Part shown: one piece after another, positions 17,177 through 25,722 of the stretch
Layout of the letters: each line of letters starts with the position of its first letter
Position numbering within the stretch: position 1 is the first letter of the stretch
NCBI RefSeq assembly: GCF_000379825.1
Contig: NZ_KB903834.1
Coordinates: 231,976-295,975 of the forward strand
Source: Longispora albida DSM 44784
Lineage (GTDB): Bacteria > Actinomycetota > Actinomycetes > Mycobacteriales > Micromonosporaceae
Direction: 5' to 3'
Length of the DNA stretch: 64,000 nt
Made by a program: the position numbers and the translations under genes
The notes under the pieces: generated by a model
The model's input: only the letters and a program-made list of their open reading frames with translations
What the model was told of the DNA's origin: nothing
Database searches by the model: none

Positions 17177-18121
17177 GTGAAGCTTCGGGAATGGCACCGG
17201 CCGCTGCTGGTCACGGCGGGCCTGCTGTTCGGCCTGGTCCTGGTGTCGCTGGCCGGGATGGCACTGGACGACCGGGTCCTGATGGGCGAGTCGGTGTGGG
17301 TGAAGCCGCTGAAGTTCGGCTTCGCCTTCGCCCTCTACACCGGCACGCTGGCCTGGCTGATCGCCCGGATGACGCGGGCCAGGCGGACCGGCTGGTGGGC
17401 GGGGACGATCTTCGCCGTCGCCTCGGTCGTCGAGGTCGCGGCGATCACGATGCAGGCGGCGCGGGGCACGTTCAGCCACTTCAACGCCAATGTGGACGAT
17501 CCGCTGACCCAGCTCGCGACGCAGATCTTCACCTCCGGCGTGGCCGGGCTCTTCCTCACCCAGCTCGTGATCGTGGTCCTCGTCCTCTGCCAGCACGACG
17601 GCGGGCAGGCGCTGAGCAGGGCGATCCGCTGGGGGCTGGGCCTGGCTGTCGCAGGGATGTTCGTCCCGGTGTTCTGGATGGCGACGAACATCCAGCAGCG
17701 CACGGTCGTCGACGCCAACGGCACCTCCGTCACCATGTACCAGGGCCACGGCATCGGTGACCTCGACGGCCACGGCATGCCCATCACCAACTGGAGCGTC
17801 ACGGGCGGCGACTTCCGCGTACCGCACTTCGCCGGCCTGCACGGCATCCACCTCCTGCTCGTCCTCGCCGCCGTACTGGGCATGCTCGCCACCCGTGTGC
17901 ACTGGCTGCGCGACGAGGCCACCCGGGCCCGGCTGATCCGGATCGCCGCACTCGGCTACACCGGGCTGTTCGCCGTCGTCGCCTGGCAGGCCGGGCGCGG
18001 CCAGTCGCTGATCCACCCGGACGGCCAGACCCTCGCGGCCTTCGGCGTCGTCGCACTGTCCACTGTGGCCGCGATCCTCTGGGCCCGCGCCCGGGGCAAG
18101 GCCCGGCTCCGGTCCGCGTGA
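17177..18121 (+). CDS. Integral membrane protein of unknown function
   Basis: This 314-residue protein has about seven or eight hydrophobic helices: residues 10-32, 48-66, 73-95, 120-143, 155-176, 222-244, 258-276 and 285-302. A polar loop between about 180 and 220 (TNIQQRTVVDANG, HGIGDLDGHGMPITNW) probably faces outward. I recognise no transport or enzyme motif. The GTG at 17177 is preceded by GAGGAG at 6 bases. It is divergent from the IS30-HTH regulator and its promoter lies among the TTGCG boxes, so it is the likely regulatory target. Its stop overlaps a possible GTG (18118) of the rmuC frame. Confidence 0.75.
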   Translation: MKLREWHRPLLVTAGLLFGLVLVSLAGMALDDRVLMGESVWVKPLKFGFAFALYTGTLAWLIARMTRARRTGWWAGTIFAVASVVEVAAITMQAARGTFSHFNANVDDPLTQLATQIFTSGVAGLFLTQLVIVVLVLCQHDGGQALSRAIRWGLGLAVAGMFVPVFWMATNIQQRTVVDANGTSVTMYQGHGIGDLDGHGMPITNWSVTGGDFRVPHFAGLHGIHLLLVLAAVLGMLATRVHWLRDEATRARLIRIAALGYTGLFAVVAWQAGRGQSLIHPDGQTLAAFGVVALSTVAAILWARARGKARLRSA

Positions 18122-18195
18122 CGATCCTCGGCTACGTGCGGCAGCTCCCGGAGCGCCACCCCGGCCAGTTCCGCATGATGGGGCATGCTCGGAGC

Positions 18196-19380
18196 ATGGA
18201 GATTGTGCTGCTGCTCCTCGGCCTGGCGATCGGCGGGGCGCTGGGCTGGTTCGCCGCCCGCGCCCGCTCGGCGGCCGAGACCGCCCGCTCCGCTGCGGAC
18301 CGCGCCCGGCTGACCGCAGCCCTCGAAGGCGAAGACCGGCTCGAACAGTCGCTGCGAGCCCTGACAGCCGACGCGGCCCGGGTCCAGAAGGACAGCTTCG
18401 CCGACGTGGTCGCGCCGCTGCGGGACACCATCGCCCGGTACGAGCAGCGCGTCGCCGAGCTCGAACGCGACCGGGTCGACGCCTACGCCCAGCTGCGTAC
18501 CCAGGTCGGCCAGATGACGATCGTGTCCGACCAGCTCCGCACCGAGACCAGCCAGCTCGTGGCGGCACTGCGCGCCCCGCAGGTACGCGGCCGGTGGGGC
18601 GAGCACCAGCTGCGCCGGATCGTGGAGGCCGCGGGGCTGCTCGAACACTGCGACTTCTCCGAACAGGTGACCTCGGCGAACGACGGCCGGGGCGTCCGCC
18701 CGGACATGGTCGTCCGGCTCGCCGGCGAGAAGCAGGTGGTGGTGGACGCCAAGGTGCCCTTCGCCGGGTACCTGTCGGCGATGGAATCCCGCGACGACGC
18801 CGAACGCGAGGGCCACCTGAGCAGCCACGCGCGCCAGCTCCGGGCACACGTGGACGTGCTGGCGGCCAAGGAGTACTGGGCGGCCTTCGACAACAGCCCC
18901 GAGTTCGTCGTGCTCTTCGTACCGGCAGACGCCTTCCTCGATGCCGCACTCCAGCGCGACGCGACCCTGATGGAACACGCCTTCGCCCGCAACATCGTGC
19001 TGGCCACCCCGGCGACCCTCATCGCTCTCCTGAGGACGGTCGCCTACGCCTGGCGGCAGGAAGCCCTCGCCGCCAACGCCCTCGAAGTGCACCGGATCGC
19101 CCGCGAGCTGTACAGCAGGCTGGCGACGATGGGCGGGCACATGGGCAAGCTGGGCGCCTCGCTCGGCGGGGCCGTCACCGCCTACAACAAGGCCGTCGGC
19201 TCGCTGGAGAGCCGGGTACTGGTCAGCGCCCGCAAGCTCGCCGACCTCGGCGTCTCCGGCGAGCCGATCGAGACGCCCGGCCAGGTCGAACTCGGCCCGC
19301 GCCAGCTCCAGGCACCGGAACTGGTCGCGAGCGAGAACGACTCCCTGATTCCCCTCGAACGCCGCTACTCATCCGGCTAG
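18196..19380 (+). CDS. rmuC: DNA recombination protein RmuC
   Basis: RmuC proteins limit DNA inversions at short inverted repeats and carry a PD-(D/E)XK-like nuclease fold. This version (about 394 residues) has an N-terminal membrane helix (EIVLLLLGLAIGGALGWFAA), a coiled coil (about 20-110), and the conserved core RGRWGEHQLRRIVEAAGL, RPDMVVRL, VVVDAKVPFAGYL, KEYWAAFDNSPEFVVLFVP and AYNKAVGSLESRVL. The start is uncertain. ATG 18196 begins at the membrane helix; GTG 18118 forms a GTGA overlap with the upstream gene and would add 26 residues; ATGs at 18175/18178 are also possible. The last 12 bases overlap the end of the convergent ABC-F gene. Confidence 0.9.
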   Translation: MEIVLLLLGLAIGGALGWFAARARSAAETARSAADRARLTAALEGEDRLEQSLRALTADAARVQKDSFADVVAPLRDTIARYEQRVAELERDRVDAYAQLRTQVGQMTIVSDQLRTETSQLVAALRAPQVRGRWGEHQLRRIVEAAGLLEHCDFSEQVTSANDGRGVRPDMVVRLAGEKQVVVDAKVPFAGYLSAMESRDDAEREGHLSSHARQLRAHVDVLAAKEYWAAFDNSPEFVVLFVPADAFLDAALQRDATLMEHAFARNIVLATPATLIALLRTVAYAWRQEALAANALEVHRIARELYSRLATMGGHMGKLGASLGGAVTAYNKAVGSLESRVLVSARKLADLGVSGEPIETPGQVELGPRQLQAPELVASENDSLIPLERRYSSG

Positions 19381-20850
19381 GGACAGTTCCCTGGTGTAGC
19401 CGACCGCCTCGGCGAAGTACGCGTCGTGGGTGACCATCACCAGCGTCCCCTCGTAGGCCCGCAGCGCCTCCTCGACCACGTCCAGGATGTCGAAGTCGAG
19501 GTAGTTGGTCGGCTCGTCGAGCAGCAGCACCTTGCCCGGCGTGTTGACCATGACGGCGAGCAGCAGGCGGCGCAGCTCACCGGCCGACAGGGTCGACAGC
19601 TTCGCACCCCACTCGTCCGGCCCGAACAGATACCCGGTGAGCAGGGCCTCCGCCTCGTCCACATAGACCGGCACGTGCGCACGGAAGTACTCCAGCACCG
19701 TCGTGTCCGTCCGCAGCTCGTCGTGGACCTGCGGCAGCAGCACCGCGTCCTCCCCGGCCAGCTGGCGGAGCAGCGTCGTCTTGCCGGCCCCGTTCGGCCC
19801 CGAGATCAGCAGCCGCTCACCCGGCTCGACCGTCAGCCCCGCGCCGGTCAGCCCGACCGGGCTCGCGTCGAATGCCAGGCTCAGCGACGGCCGGCTCTCC
19901 GGCTCTGCCACCCAGCGTGCCGACTGGAGCTGCCGGGCCAGTCTCGCCTGCCGGACGACTGCCTTGCGGGCGACCATCCGGGCGATCCGCCGCTTGCCCG
20001 GTGCGCGCGGATTCTTTGCCTCTTCCTCAACTGACCTCGCTTTCATCGCCGCGATCTCGGCTTCGAGCTTCACGCGGTACTTCTCCTGCGCCTCGAAGTC
20101 GAGCAGCAGCCGCTGCCATCGGCGGGCCTTCTCCGCGCGGTAGGCGGTGTAGCCCCCCTCGTACGTCTGAAGTTCGGTGTGGATCCCGTCGAGTTCGTAG
20201 ATCCGGTTGACGGCCCGGTCGAGGAACGCCCGGTCGTGGCTGATCACGAGCACCCCGCCGCCGAAGCCGCCCAGGAACTCCGCCAGCCACGCCGAACCCT
20301 CCGCGTCCAGGTGGTTCGTCGGCTCGTCGAGCACCAGCACGTCCGGATCGTCCAGCAGCACCTTGGCCAGCATCACCCTGGCCTGCTCGCCGCCGCTGAC
20401 CATCCCCAGCGGACGGTCGTCCGGCAGCGCCGTGATGCCCAGCCTGGCCTTCACCGCGTCCAGCCTGGCCTCGAAGGCCCAGCCGTCGGCCAGCTCCCAC
20501 CGGTCCAGCGCCTCTGCGTAACCGTCCAGGTCGGACGACGCGAGGGCCGCTTCCAGCTCACGGGCCACCGATCCCAGCTCACCACGGAGAAAGTCCCCCA
20601 GAGCAAGATCGGAATCCGGTACCTGCTGCGCGAAGAACCCGATCCGCAGCCCCGGAGCCCGCTCCACGTGCCCCTGGCTGGGCCGCTCGTGCCCGACCAG
20701 CAGCTTGAGCAGCGTGGACTTGCCGGCGCCGTTCGGGCCAACCAGCCCGACCCGATCCCCGGTACCGAGGACGAAGCTCACGTCCTCGAACAGCAGCTCG
20801 CCGTCGTACTGCATCCCCAAAGAAATGGCTTTTAGCAAAACAACCCCCAT
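19369..20850 (-). CDS. ABC-F family ATPase (ribosome-associated; possible antibiotic resistance factor)
   Basis: The 493-residue protein has two ABC domains and no membrane segments. Domain 1 has Walker A GPNGAGKST, signature MVSGGEQ and Walker B VLVLDEPTNHLD. Domain 2 has GPNGAGKTT, LSAGE and VLLLDEPTNYLD. A charged linker (about residues 230-310) carries the helical P-site tRNA interaction motif typical of ABC-F. These proteins act on the ribosome as translation factors or protect it from macrolides, lincosamides, streptogramins or pleuromutilins. The 5' leader carries a short ORF inside a large hairpin, an arrangement typical of drug-inducible resistance members, so antibiotic-responsive expression is inferred. 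The ATG at 20850 begins nine bases after the hairpin. Confidence 0.9.
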   Translation of the reverse strand: MGVVLLKAISLGMQYDGELLFEDVSFVLGTGDRVGLVGPNGAGKSTLLKLLVGHERPSQGHVERAPGLRIGFFAQQVPDSDLALGDFLRGELGSVARELEAALASSDLDGYAEALDRWELADGWAFEARLDAVKARLGITALPDDRPLGMVSGGEQARVMLAKVLLDDPDVLVLDEPTNHLDAEGSAWLAEFLGGFGGGVLVISHDRAFLDRAVNRIYELDGIHTELQTYEGGYTAYRAEKARRWQRLLLDFEAQEKYRVKLEAEIAAMKARSVEEEAKNPRAPGKRRIARMVARKAVVRQARLARQLQSARWVAEPESRPSLSLAFDASPVGLTGAGLTVEPGERLLISGPNGAGKTTLLRQLAGEDAVLLPQVHDELRTDTTVLEYFRAHVPVYVDEAEALLTGYLFGPDEWGAKLSTLSAGELRRLLLAVMVNTPGKVLLLDEPTNYLDFDILDVVEEALRAYEGTLVMVTHDAYFAEAVGYTRELSLAG

Positions 20851-20859
20851 ACCACCGGC

Positions 20860-20946
20860 AGCTTCGCAGCACCCGCCGTCAGGTAGGCCCGGCGTTCCGG
20901 CGCAAGCGCCTCCACACCAGACCTACCCGGGTGCTCATGCGAAGCT
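20860..20946 (-). promoter_or_regulatory. Leader hairpin (attenuator) upstream of the ABC-F gene
   Basis: An 87-base nested inverted repeat ends nine bases before the ABC-F start. Outer arms AGCTTCGCA / TGCGAAGCT (9 pairs) stack on GCACCCG / CGGGTGC (7 pairs) with a 3-base bulge, then GGTAGG / CCTACC (6 pairs), and an apical GGCG / CGCC. A 19-codon ORF starts in the bulge and runs through the hairpin. The RNA then reads GGGGGTTGTTTTG across the start region. The layout fits ribosome-mediated attenuation. Confidence 0.7.
20879..20938 (-). CDS. Leader peptide of the ABC-F gene, 19 residues
   Basis: The ATG at 20938 opens a short frame, MSTRVGLVWRRLRRNAGPT, with its stop 28 bases before the ABC-F start. 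Every codon lies within the large hairpin, so a ribosome stalled in it would open the stem. Val-Trp followed by two Arg-Arg pairs resembles stalling sequences. I see no clear Shine-Dalgarno; initiation may be leaderless or weak. Its existence rests on position and structure only. Confidence 0.5.
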   Translation of the reverse strand: MSTRVGLVWRRLRRNAGPT

Positions 20947-21184
20947 GATGCACGCACAGTCAAATAGGACAGAGCGGCATGGATGCGCCAGAGGTACACA
21001 GAAGATCCGCGGAAAGCGGGAACGACCTCTAACCCGGCAGGGCGAGCACACGCACGCGACAGGAGGCGGCGGCTCAGCGCATCTGGCGGATTAGAAGATC
21101 AACGGCCTGACTCCGATCGGACGACAACAGGACCTCCGAAAGAGTGCCACGGCTCCCGGGGACCCCGCAAGGGTGGCCTGGATC
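20947..21184. other. Leader/promoter region with no further gene seen
   Basis: Between the ABC-F leader and the hairpin after the VOC gene I see no convincing coding frame on either strand. It presumably carries the ABC-F promoter and the 5' end of its transcript; TTGACT near 20962 (minus strand) is a possible -35 element. Confidence 0.4.
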
Positions 21185-21220
21185 TCAGCCACGGCGGCCA
21201 GCTGGGGCCGCCGTGGCTGA
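21185..21220 (-). terminator. Terminator after the VOC gene
   Basis: A perfect 15-base stem (TCAGCCACGGCGGCC and complement) with a 6-base loop, 7 bases beyond the stop of the minus-strand VOC gene. There is no T run. Confidence 0.75.
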
Positions 21221-21227
21221 ACCGCCG

Positions 21228-22001
21228 TTACGGCGCGTAGTCCGGGTTGGGCTTGATGACGCAGAACCCGCCGCCCTGCGGATCGATCAGCCAGGCCAGC
21301 CTGCCGGCCTCGGAATCCATCCTGACCAGCTCCGTCGCGCCCAGCTCGACCGCACGGTCCGCCGAGACGTCCACGTCGTCGACGACGAAGTAGATGTTCC
21401 AGGCCGGCCGCGTGTCACCCATGTCCGGGGTCAGCGGCATGGCACCGGCCACCGAGGACCCACCGGTCTCCAGCAGCGTGTACAGCGCGCCCTGGTCGTT
21501 CATCGGCACGTCGCGCGTGCTGACGCCGAGCACCGCGGAGTAAAACGTCTTCGCGCCGGCCACGTCCGGGGTGAGCAGCTCGGCCCAGCCCAGGGTGCCG
21601 TGCTCGCCGGCCAGCTCCGCTCCCTTGTGGACACCGGGCTGCCAGGCGGAGAAGAACACGCCGGCCGGGTCGGTGTAGACAGCCATCCGGCCCTGGTCCA
21701 TGACGTCCATCGGCGGGACGATCACCTTGCCGCCGTTGGCTTCCACCCGGGCAGTGGTCTCGTCCACGTCGTCCGTCGCGAAATACGTCGCCCAGGACGT
21801 GCCGCGATCGGGATCCGTGGCCGGGCCGAGGCCAGCGACCTGCTTGCCCTTCTGCCGGAAGAGCAGGTAACCACCGGCGTCAGGGCCGAGGTCCTCGGCC
21901 TCCCAGCCGAACAGGCCACCGTAGAACGCGATGGCGCCGGGGACGTCCGTGCTGCCGATGTCGACCCACATGGGCGCACCGGGCTGATAAGTCTCTGCCA
22001 T
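21228..22001 (-). CDS. Two-domain VOC (glyoxalase/dioxygenase fold) protein
   Basis: The 257-residue protein is a tandem repeat of two vicinal-oxygen-chelate modules: residues about 8-125 (PMWVDIGSTDVPGAIAFYGG, LFGWEAEDLG) and about 135-255 (GWAELLTPDVAGAKTFYSAV, LGV). Each ends with the usual beta strand pattern (MAVYTDPAGVFFSAWQ and RLAWLIDPQGGGFCVI). Related actinomycete proteins are annotated as glyoxalases or hydrolases of unknown substrate. Metal ligands cannot be assigned with confidence and the N-terminal His usual in glyoxalase I is absent. It is a single gene with its own terminator. Confidence 0.88.
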   Translation of the reverse strand: MAETYQPGAPMWVDIGSTDVPGAIAFYGGLFGWEAEDLGPDAGGYLLFRQKGKQVAGLGPATDPDRGTSWATYFATDDVDETTARVEANGGKVIVPPMDVMDQGRMAVYTDPAGVFFSAWQPGVHKGAELAGEHGTLGWAELLTPDVAGAKTFYSAVLGVSTRDVPMNDQGALYTLLETGGSSVAGAMPLTPDMGDTRPAWNIYFVVDDVDVSADRAVELGATELVRMDSEAGRLAWLIDPQGGGFCVIKPNPDYAP

Positions 22002-22064
22002 GCCCCCATCCTCACCCGGGGGTACGACAAAATCGGGTTGTTTGGCGGAGCCTGGCGCGAACTC

Positions 22065-23030
22065 CTAGATCCGGCCCGCTGCCTTCATGTCGCGCTTGAG
22101 CTCCTGCGGCAGGGAGAACGTCAGCCGCTCCTCAGCCGTGGTGAACTCGGTGACCTGCCCGAATCCCCGGTCGGCGAGGAACTTCAGCACGTCCATCACC
22201 AGCTCGTCCGGCACGGACGCCCCGGAGCTCAGGCCCACGGTGGTCGCGCCGGCCAGCCACTCCTCCTGGATCTCGTGGGCGAAGTCGACCAGGTAGCCGG
22301 CGTCGGCACCAGCGTCGACGGCCACCTCGACCAGCCGGACCGAGTTCGACGAGTTGGTCGAGCCGACCACGATCATGACGTCGCACTCCGGGGCCAGCTC
22401 CTTGACGGCCAGCTGGCGGTTCTGCGTGGCGTAGCAGATGTCGTCGGACGGCGGGGACATCAGCAGCGGGAGCTTCGTGCGGAGCTTCTCGACGGTCTGC
22501 ATCGTCTCGTCCACCGACAGCGTGGTCTGCGACAGCCACACCACCCGGCTCGGGTCCTTGACCTGCACGTTGTCCACGCCGTCCGGGCCGTCGACGAGCT
22601 GGATCGACGCCGGGGCCTCGCCCATCGTGCCGATGACCTCCTCGTGGCCCTCGTGCCCGATCAGCACGATGTCGTAGCCCTCGGCCGCGAAGCGCTTGGC
22701 CTCGTTGTGCACCTTGGTCACGAGCGGGCAGGTGGCGTCGATCGCGCGCAGGTTGCGCTGGCGGGCCTCCTCGTACACGACCGGGGCCACGCCGTGCGCG
22801 GAGAAGATCACCGTGGAGCCCTCCGGCACCTCCTCGTTCTCCTCGACGAAGATCGCGCCCTGGGCACGCAGCGTCTCGACGACGTGCCGGTTGTGCACGA
22901 TCTCCTTGCGGACGTAGATCGGCGCACCGTAGAGGGCCAGCGCCTCCTTCACGGTCTCCACGGCACGGTCTACCCCGGCGCAGTAACCACGGGGCTTGGC
23001 GAGGAGGACACGCTTCACAGGCTCAGACAC
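22065..23030 (-). CDS. ispH: 4-hydroxy-3-methylbut-2-enyl diphosphate reductase (IspH/LytB)
   Basis: IspH makes IPP and DMAPP in the last step of the MEP isoprenoid pathway. The 321-residue protein has the three iron-sulfur cluster cysteines: Cys17 ([11 protein letters not shown]), Cys101 (IDATCPLV) and Cys199 ([11 protein letters not shown]). Substrate-binding motifs EIVHNRHVV (His46) and SAHGVAP (His79), and the [10 protein letters not shown] loop, are also present. The GTG at 23030 gives the normal N-terminus ([17 protein letters not shown]); the open frame beyond it is antisense to xseA. The gene is divergent from xseA with a short shared promoter gap of 93 bases. Confidence 0.96.
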   Translation of the reverse strand: MSEPVKRVLLAKPRGYCAGVDRAVETVKEALALYGAPIYVRKEIVHNRHVVETLRAQGAIFVEENEEVPEGSTVIFSAHGVAPVVYEEARQRNLRAIDATCPLVTKVHNEAKRFAAEGYDIVLIGHEGHEEVIGTMGEAPASIQLVDGPDGVDNVQVKDPSRVVWLSQTTLSVDETMQTVEKLRTKLPLLMSPPSDDICYATQNRQLAVKELAPECDVMIVVGSTNSSNSVRLVEVAVDAGADAGYLVDFAHEIQEEWLAGATTVGLSSGASVPDELVMDVLKFLADRGFGQVTEFTTAEERLTFSLPQELKRDMKAAGRI

Positions 23031-23095
23031 GCGGCCAAGTCTACGTGACCAGCACCCAGCCGCCATGATCGCGACCGGGTGAGCACCCATGCCAT

Positions 23096-23129
23096 AGGCT
23101 TGCCCGATGACCAGGCTTGCCCGATGACC
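23096..23129 (+). repeat. 17-base tandem duplication spanning the xseA start
   Basis: AGGCTTGCCCGATGACC occurs twice head to tail. Each copy contains an ATG. The first (23107) opens a six-codon frame (MTRLAR) whose TGA overlaps the second ATG (23124), the xseA start, as ATGA. Confidence 0.9.
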
Positions 23130-24329
23130 AAGAGCAGCCCGGAGGAACCGTGGCCGGTCCGGGTCGTCAGCGCCAAGATCGCCGAGTGGATCTCCCGGCT
23201 GGGCACGGTCTGGGTGGACGGCGAGATCGCCCAGCTCTCCCGGCGCCCCGGCCAGAACACCGCGTTCCTCACCCTGCGCGACCCCTCGGCCGACATCAGC
23301 ATGCAGGTGACGATCCGGCGGGCGGCGATCGACGCGTGCGAGCCGCCGCTGCGTGAGGGCGCACGGGTGGTCGTGCACGCCAAACCGGACTTCTACCCGG
23401 CCAGGGGCACGTTCTCGCTCCGCGCCGACGAGCTGCGCCAGGTCGGGCTCGGCGAGCTGCTGGCCAGGCTGGAGAAGCTGAAGAAGCTGCTGGCAGCCGA
23501 GGGGCTGTTCGACCGGGCCCGGAAGCGGAAGCTGCCGTTCCTGCCGGGCCGGATCGGCCTGATCACCGGGCGGGCCAGCGCGGCGGAGCACGACGTGCAG
23601 ACCAACGCTCTCCGGCGCTGGCCGTCCGTGGAGTTCACCACGATCAACACGCCGGTACAGGGCGGGGCAGCCGTTCCGGCGATCATCGAGGCGCTGCGGG
23701 CGCTCGACGCCGACCCGGCCGTGGACGTGATCATCATCGCCCGGGGCGGCGGGAGCGTCGAGGACCTGCTGCCGTTCTCCGACGAGGCGCTGTGCCGGGC
23801 CGTCGCGGCCTGCCGCACCCCGGTGGTCTCCGCGATCGGCCACGAGCCGGACACCCCGCTCCTGGACTACGTCGCCGACCTGCGCGCCTCCACGCCGACC
23901 GACGCCGCCAAGCGCGTCGTGCCCGACCTGTCGGAGGAACTCAGAGGGCTGAACATCGCCCGTACCCGGCTCGACCGCGCCATCGCCGGCCTCCTCGACC
24001 GGGAGGAACACCGGATCGCCGCGCTGCGGAGCCGGCCGGTGCTGGCCCGCCCCGAGGCGATCATCGACACCCGGGCGGCCGACGTGTCGCAGGTCAGGGA
24101 CCGGGCGGCCCGTACGCTCGGTCACCGGCTCGACCGGGCCAGCTCAGAGCTGGAGCACACGCTGGCCCGGCTGCGGGCGCTGAGCCCGGCGGCGACGCTG
24201 GCCCGGGGGTACGCGATCGTGCAGCGGGCCGACGGGCACGTGGTGCGGGCCGAGGGCGAGGTCGCACCCGGCGACCGGGTCAGGATCAGGCTGGACGAGG
24301 GCGAGCTGAAAGCGCTGGTGGAGTCATGA
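23124..24329 (+). CDS. xseA: Exodeoxyribonuclease VII large subunit
   Basis: XseA with XseB forms exonuclease VII, which degrades single-stranded DNA to oligonucleotides. The 401-residue protein has the N-terminal OB fold ([37 protein letters not shown]) and the catalytic core [39 protein letters not shown] and [21 protein letters not shown] coiled-coil region (about 270-350) that binds XseB follows. The ATG at 23124 is the second of two created by a 17-base tandem repeat and is overlapped by a six-codon upstream ORF. The stop overlaps xseB by four bases. Confidence 0.95.
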   Translation: MTKSSPEEPWPVRVVSAKIAEWISRLGTVWVDGEIAQLSRRPGQNTAFLTLRDPSADISMQVTIRRAAIDACEPPLREGARVVVHAKPDFYPARGTFSLRADELRQVGLGELLARLEKLKKLLAAEGLFDRARKRKLPFLPGRIGLITGRASAAEHDVQTNALRRWPSVEFTTINTPVQGGAAVPAIIEALRALDADPAVDVIIIARGGGSVEDLLPFSDEALCRAVAACRTPVVSAIGHEPDTPLLDYVADLRASTPTDAAKRVVPDLSEELRGLNIARTRLDRAIAGLLDREEHRIAALRSRPVLARPEAIIDTRAADVSQVRDRAARTLGHRLDRASSELEHTLARLRALSPAATLARGYAIVQRADGHVVRAEGEVAPGDRVRIRLDEGELKALVES

Positions 24330-24514
24330 CGTACGAGGAAGCACGGGCGGAGCTGGCCCAGGTCGTCGAGCGGCTCGAGGCCGGCGGCGTGAGCCTGGAG
24401 GAGTCCCTGGCCCTGTGGGAGCGCGGCGAGAAGCTGGCCGCCGTGTGCCAGGAGTGGCTGGAGGGGGCCAGGGTCCGCCTCGAAGCCGCCCGCAAGCCCG
24501 CCGGCGAGGGCTAG
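24326..24514 (+). CDS. xseB: Exodeoxyribonuclease VII small subunit
   Basis: This 62-residue helical protein is the typical Xse[36 protein letters not shown] and [16 protein letters not shown]. It coats the coiled coil of XseA, probably several copies per large subunit. It starts in an ATGA overlap with the xseA stop (24326-24329), so expression is coupled. The convergent gene downstream ends 10 bases away and no clear terminator lies between. Confidence 0.95.
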   Translation: MTYEEARAELAQVVERLEAGGVSLEESLALWERGEKLAAVCQEWLEGARVRLEAARKPAGEG

Positions 24515-24524
24515 CCGGGCTGCA

Positions 24525-25079
24525 CTAGTCGTGGAGGACGACCCCGGGCATCGGGCTGCCGTCGGTGTCGAACAGCGCGGCCCCGCAGGAGCAGCGTTCA
24601 CCGGCCAGGGTCTCGGCTGACGGAAGTTCCCAGACCAGCATGTCCGAGCAGCCCGGGCAGTCCAGGCTGACCAGGGTGATCCCGGTATCGGAGCCCCAGG
24701 CCCGCACCGGTGAGCCCTCGTGTGCCAGGCCGGTCAGGTCATCGCCGCTGGTCAGCGCGATCAGGAGCTCGTACGTGTCGGTACCGGTGTCGTGCAGCAG
24801 GAGCGTGCAGCCGAGGGTCTCCAGCGCGCCTGCCAGGTGGTCGAGCTGGCGGACCGGGTAGTCACCACGGCCCGGAGCCGGGTCGTCCGGAGCTTCCGGG
24901 AGGGCGAAAACGTCGTCGGCTGGCTGGGCTCCGGTGGCTCGCACCCGGCTGGCGGCGAACGCCGCGAGCTGGCCGGGGTACTCCTCGCCGGTCCAGTCCA
25001 TCGAGAAGGTCACGCTGCTGAGGCTGGCGCCTTGCGCGCGCTCTGCGGCGGTGAGGACCAGGAAGTCCAGCTCTGTCAC
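24525..25079 (-). CDS. Hypothetical protein with a small cysteine cluster
   Basis: This is a soluble protein of 184 residues. The N-terminal half is acidic and Ala-rich. The middle (QLDHLAGALETLGCTLLLHD, YELLIALTSGDDLTGLA) suggests an alpha/beta fold. The C-terminal part has CPGCSDM and, about 23 residues later, CSCGA, a spacing that could bind zinc (C-x2-C...C-x-C). I do not recognise a family. It is transcribed in the same direction as the DUF4245 gene, whose stop lies 11 bases from its start, so the two may form an operon. Confidence 0.75.
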   Translation of the reverse strand: MTELDFLVLTAAERAQGASLSSVTFSMDWTGEEYPGQLAAFAASRVRATGAQPADDVFALPEAPDDPAPGRGDYPVRQLDHLAGALETLGCTLLLHDTGTDTYELLIALTSGDDLTGLAHEGSPVRAWGSDTGITLVSLDCPGCSDMLVWELPSAETLAGERCSCGAALFDTDGSPMPGVVLHD

Positions 25080-25090
25080 GACTCGTACCC

Positions 25091-25636
25091 CTAGGGCTTC
25101 AGGGACTCGGCGAAAGCCTTGAGCTGGGCTTCCGGGGTGCGCCCGGCGAGCACGATCGTCCGGTTCGGCTCCATCAGGACCAGGGCCCGGTCACCCTTCG
25201 TGCCCTCGTAGAGCTGCCAGGACGCGCCGTTGACCTGTGCGGTACCGCGCGGCGCCGATCCCTTGCCCATCGCGGCCTCCAGCACGGCCTCTGCCTGCTG
25301 GCTGGACTCGGTGACCTGGAGGTACGCGTCGTCCGGCCCGGCGTACCCGACCCGGAGCATGCCAGCGTCGAGGGTCGCCGTGGAGGCGTGCCAGCCCTTC
25401 GGCACCGGCTTCGGCTCGAGCACCTGGTACGTGGCGGAGTTGCGGGCCGCGGCGTAGGTGCCGGACGGGTCGATCACGGTGGGTGACTCGCCGCCGAGGA
25501 ACCGGTACAGGATCACCATGAGGGCGATCGGGATGAGCAGGGCCAGCATCGAGTACGCCATGTCCTTGGCGTTCCGGCTGCTGCGCGCGGGCTTGCCCAG
25601 CCGGGGGCTCTCCTGGAATACGCTCACGTGCTCCAT
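25091..25636 (-). CDS. DUF4245 membrane-anchored protein
   Basis: The 181-residue protein has a short cytosolic N-terminus ([20 protein letters not shown]), one membrane helix (about residues 28-46, [17 protein letters not shown]) and an extracytoplasmic domain with [34 protein letters not shown] and [17 protein letters not shown], the DUF4245 pattern. The family's function is unknown, but it is conserved next to glpX in actinobacteria (Rv1100/Rv1099c in M. tuberculosis as I recall), and here too it is divergent from glpX. ATG 25636 or GTG 25627 may be the start. Confidence 0.88.
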   Translation of the reverse strand: MEHVSVFQESPRLGKPARSSRNAKDMAYSMLALLIPIALMVILYRFLGGESPTVIDPSGTYAAARNSATYQVLEPKPVPKGWHASTATLDAGMLRVGYAGPDDAYLQVTESSQQAEAVLEAAMGKGSAPRGTAQVNGASWQLYEGTKGDRALVLMEPNRTIVLAGRTPEAQLKAFAESLKP

Positions 25637-25722
25637 GCTCCCTGATGACCCATGTCACCGGACGGGCAGGGCGACCTGACAGGATGAGGCGACGACCCAC
25701 CCCGCCGACGAGGAGGACGCCG

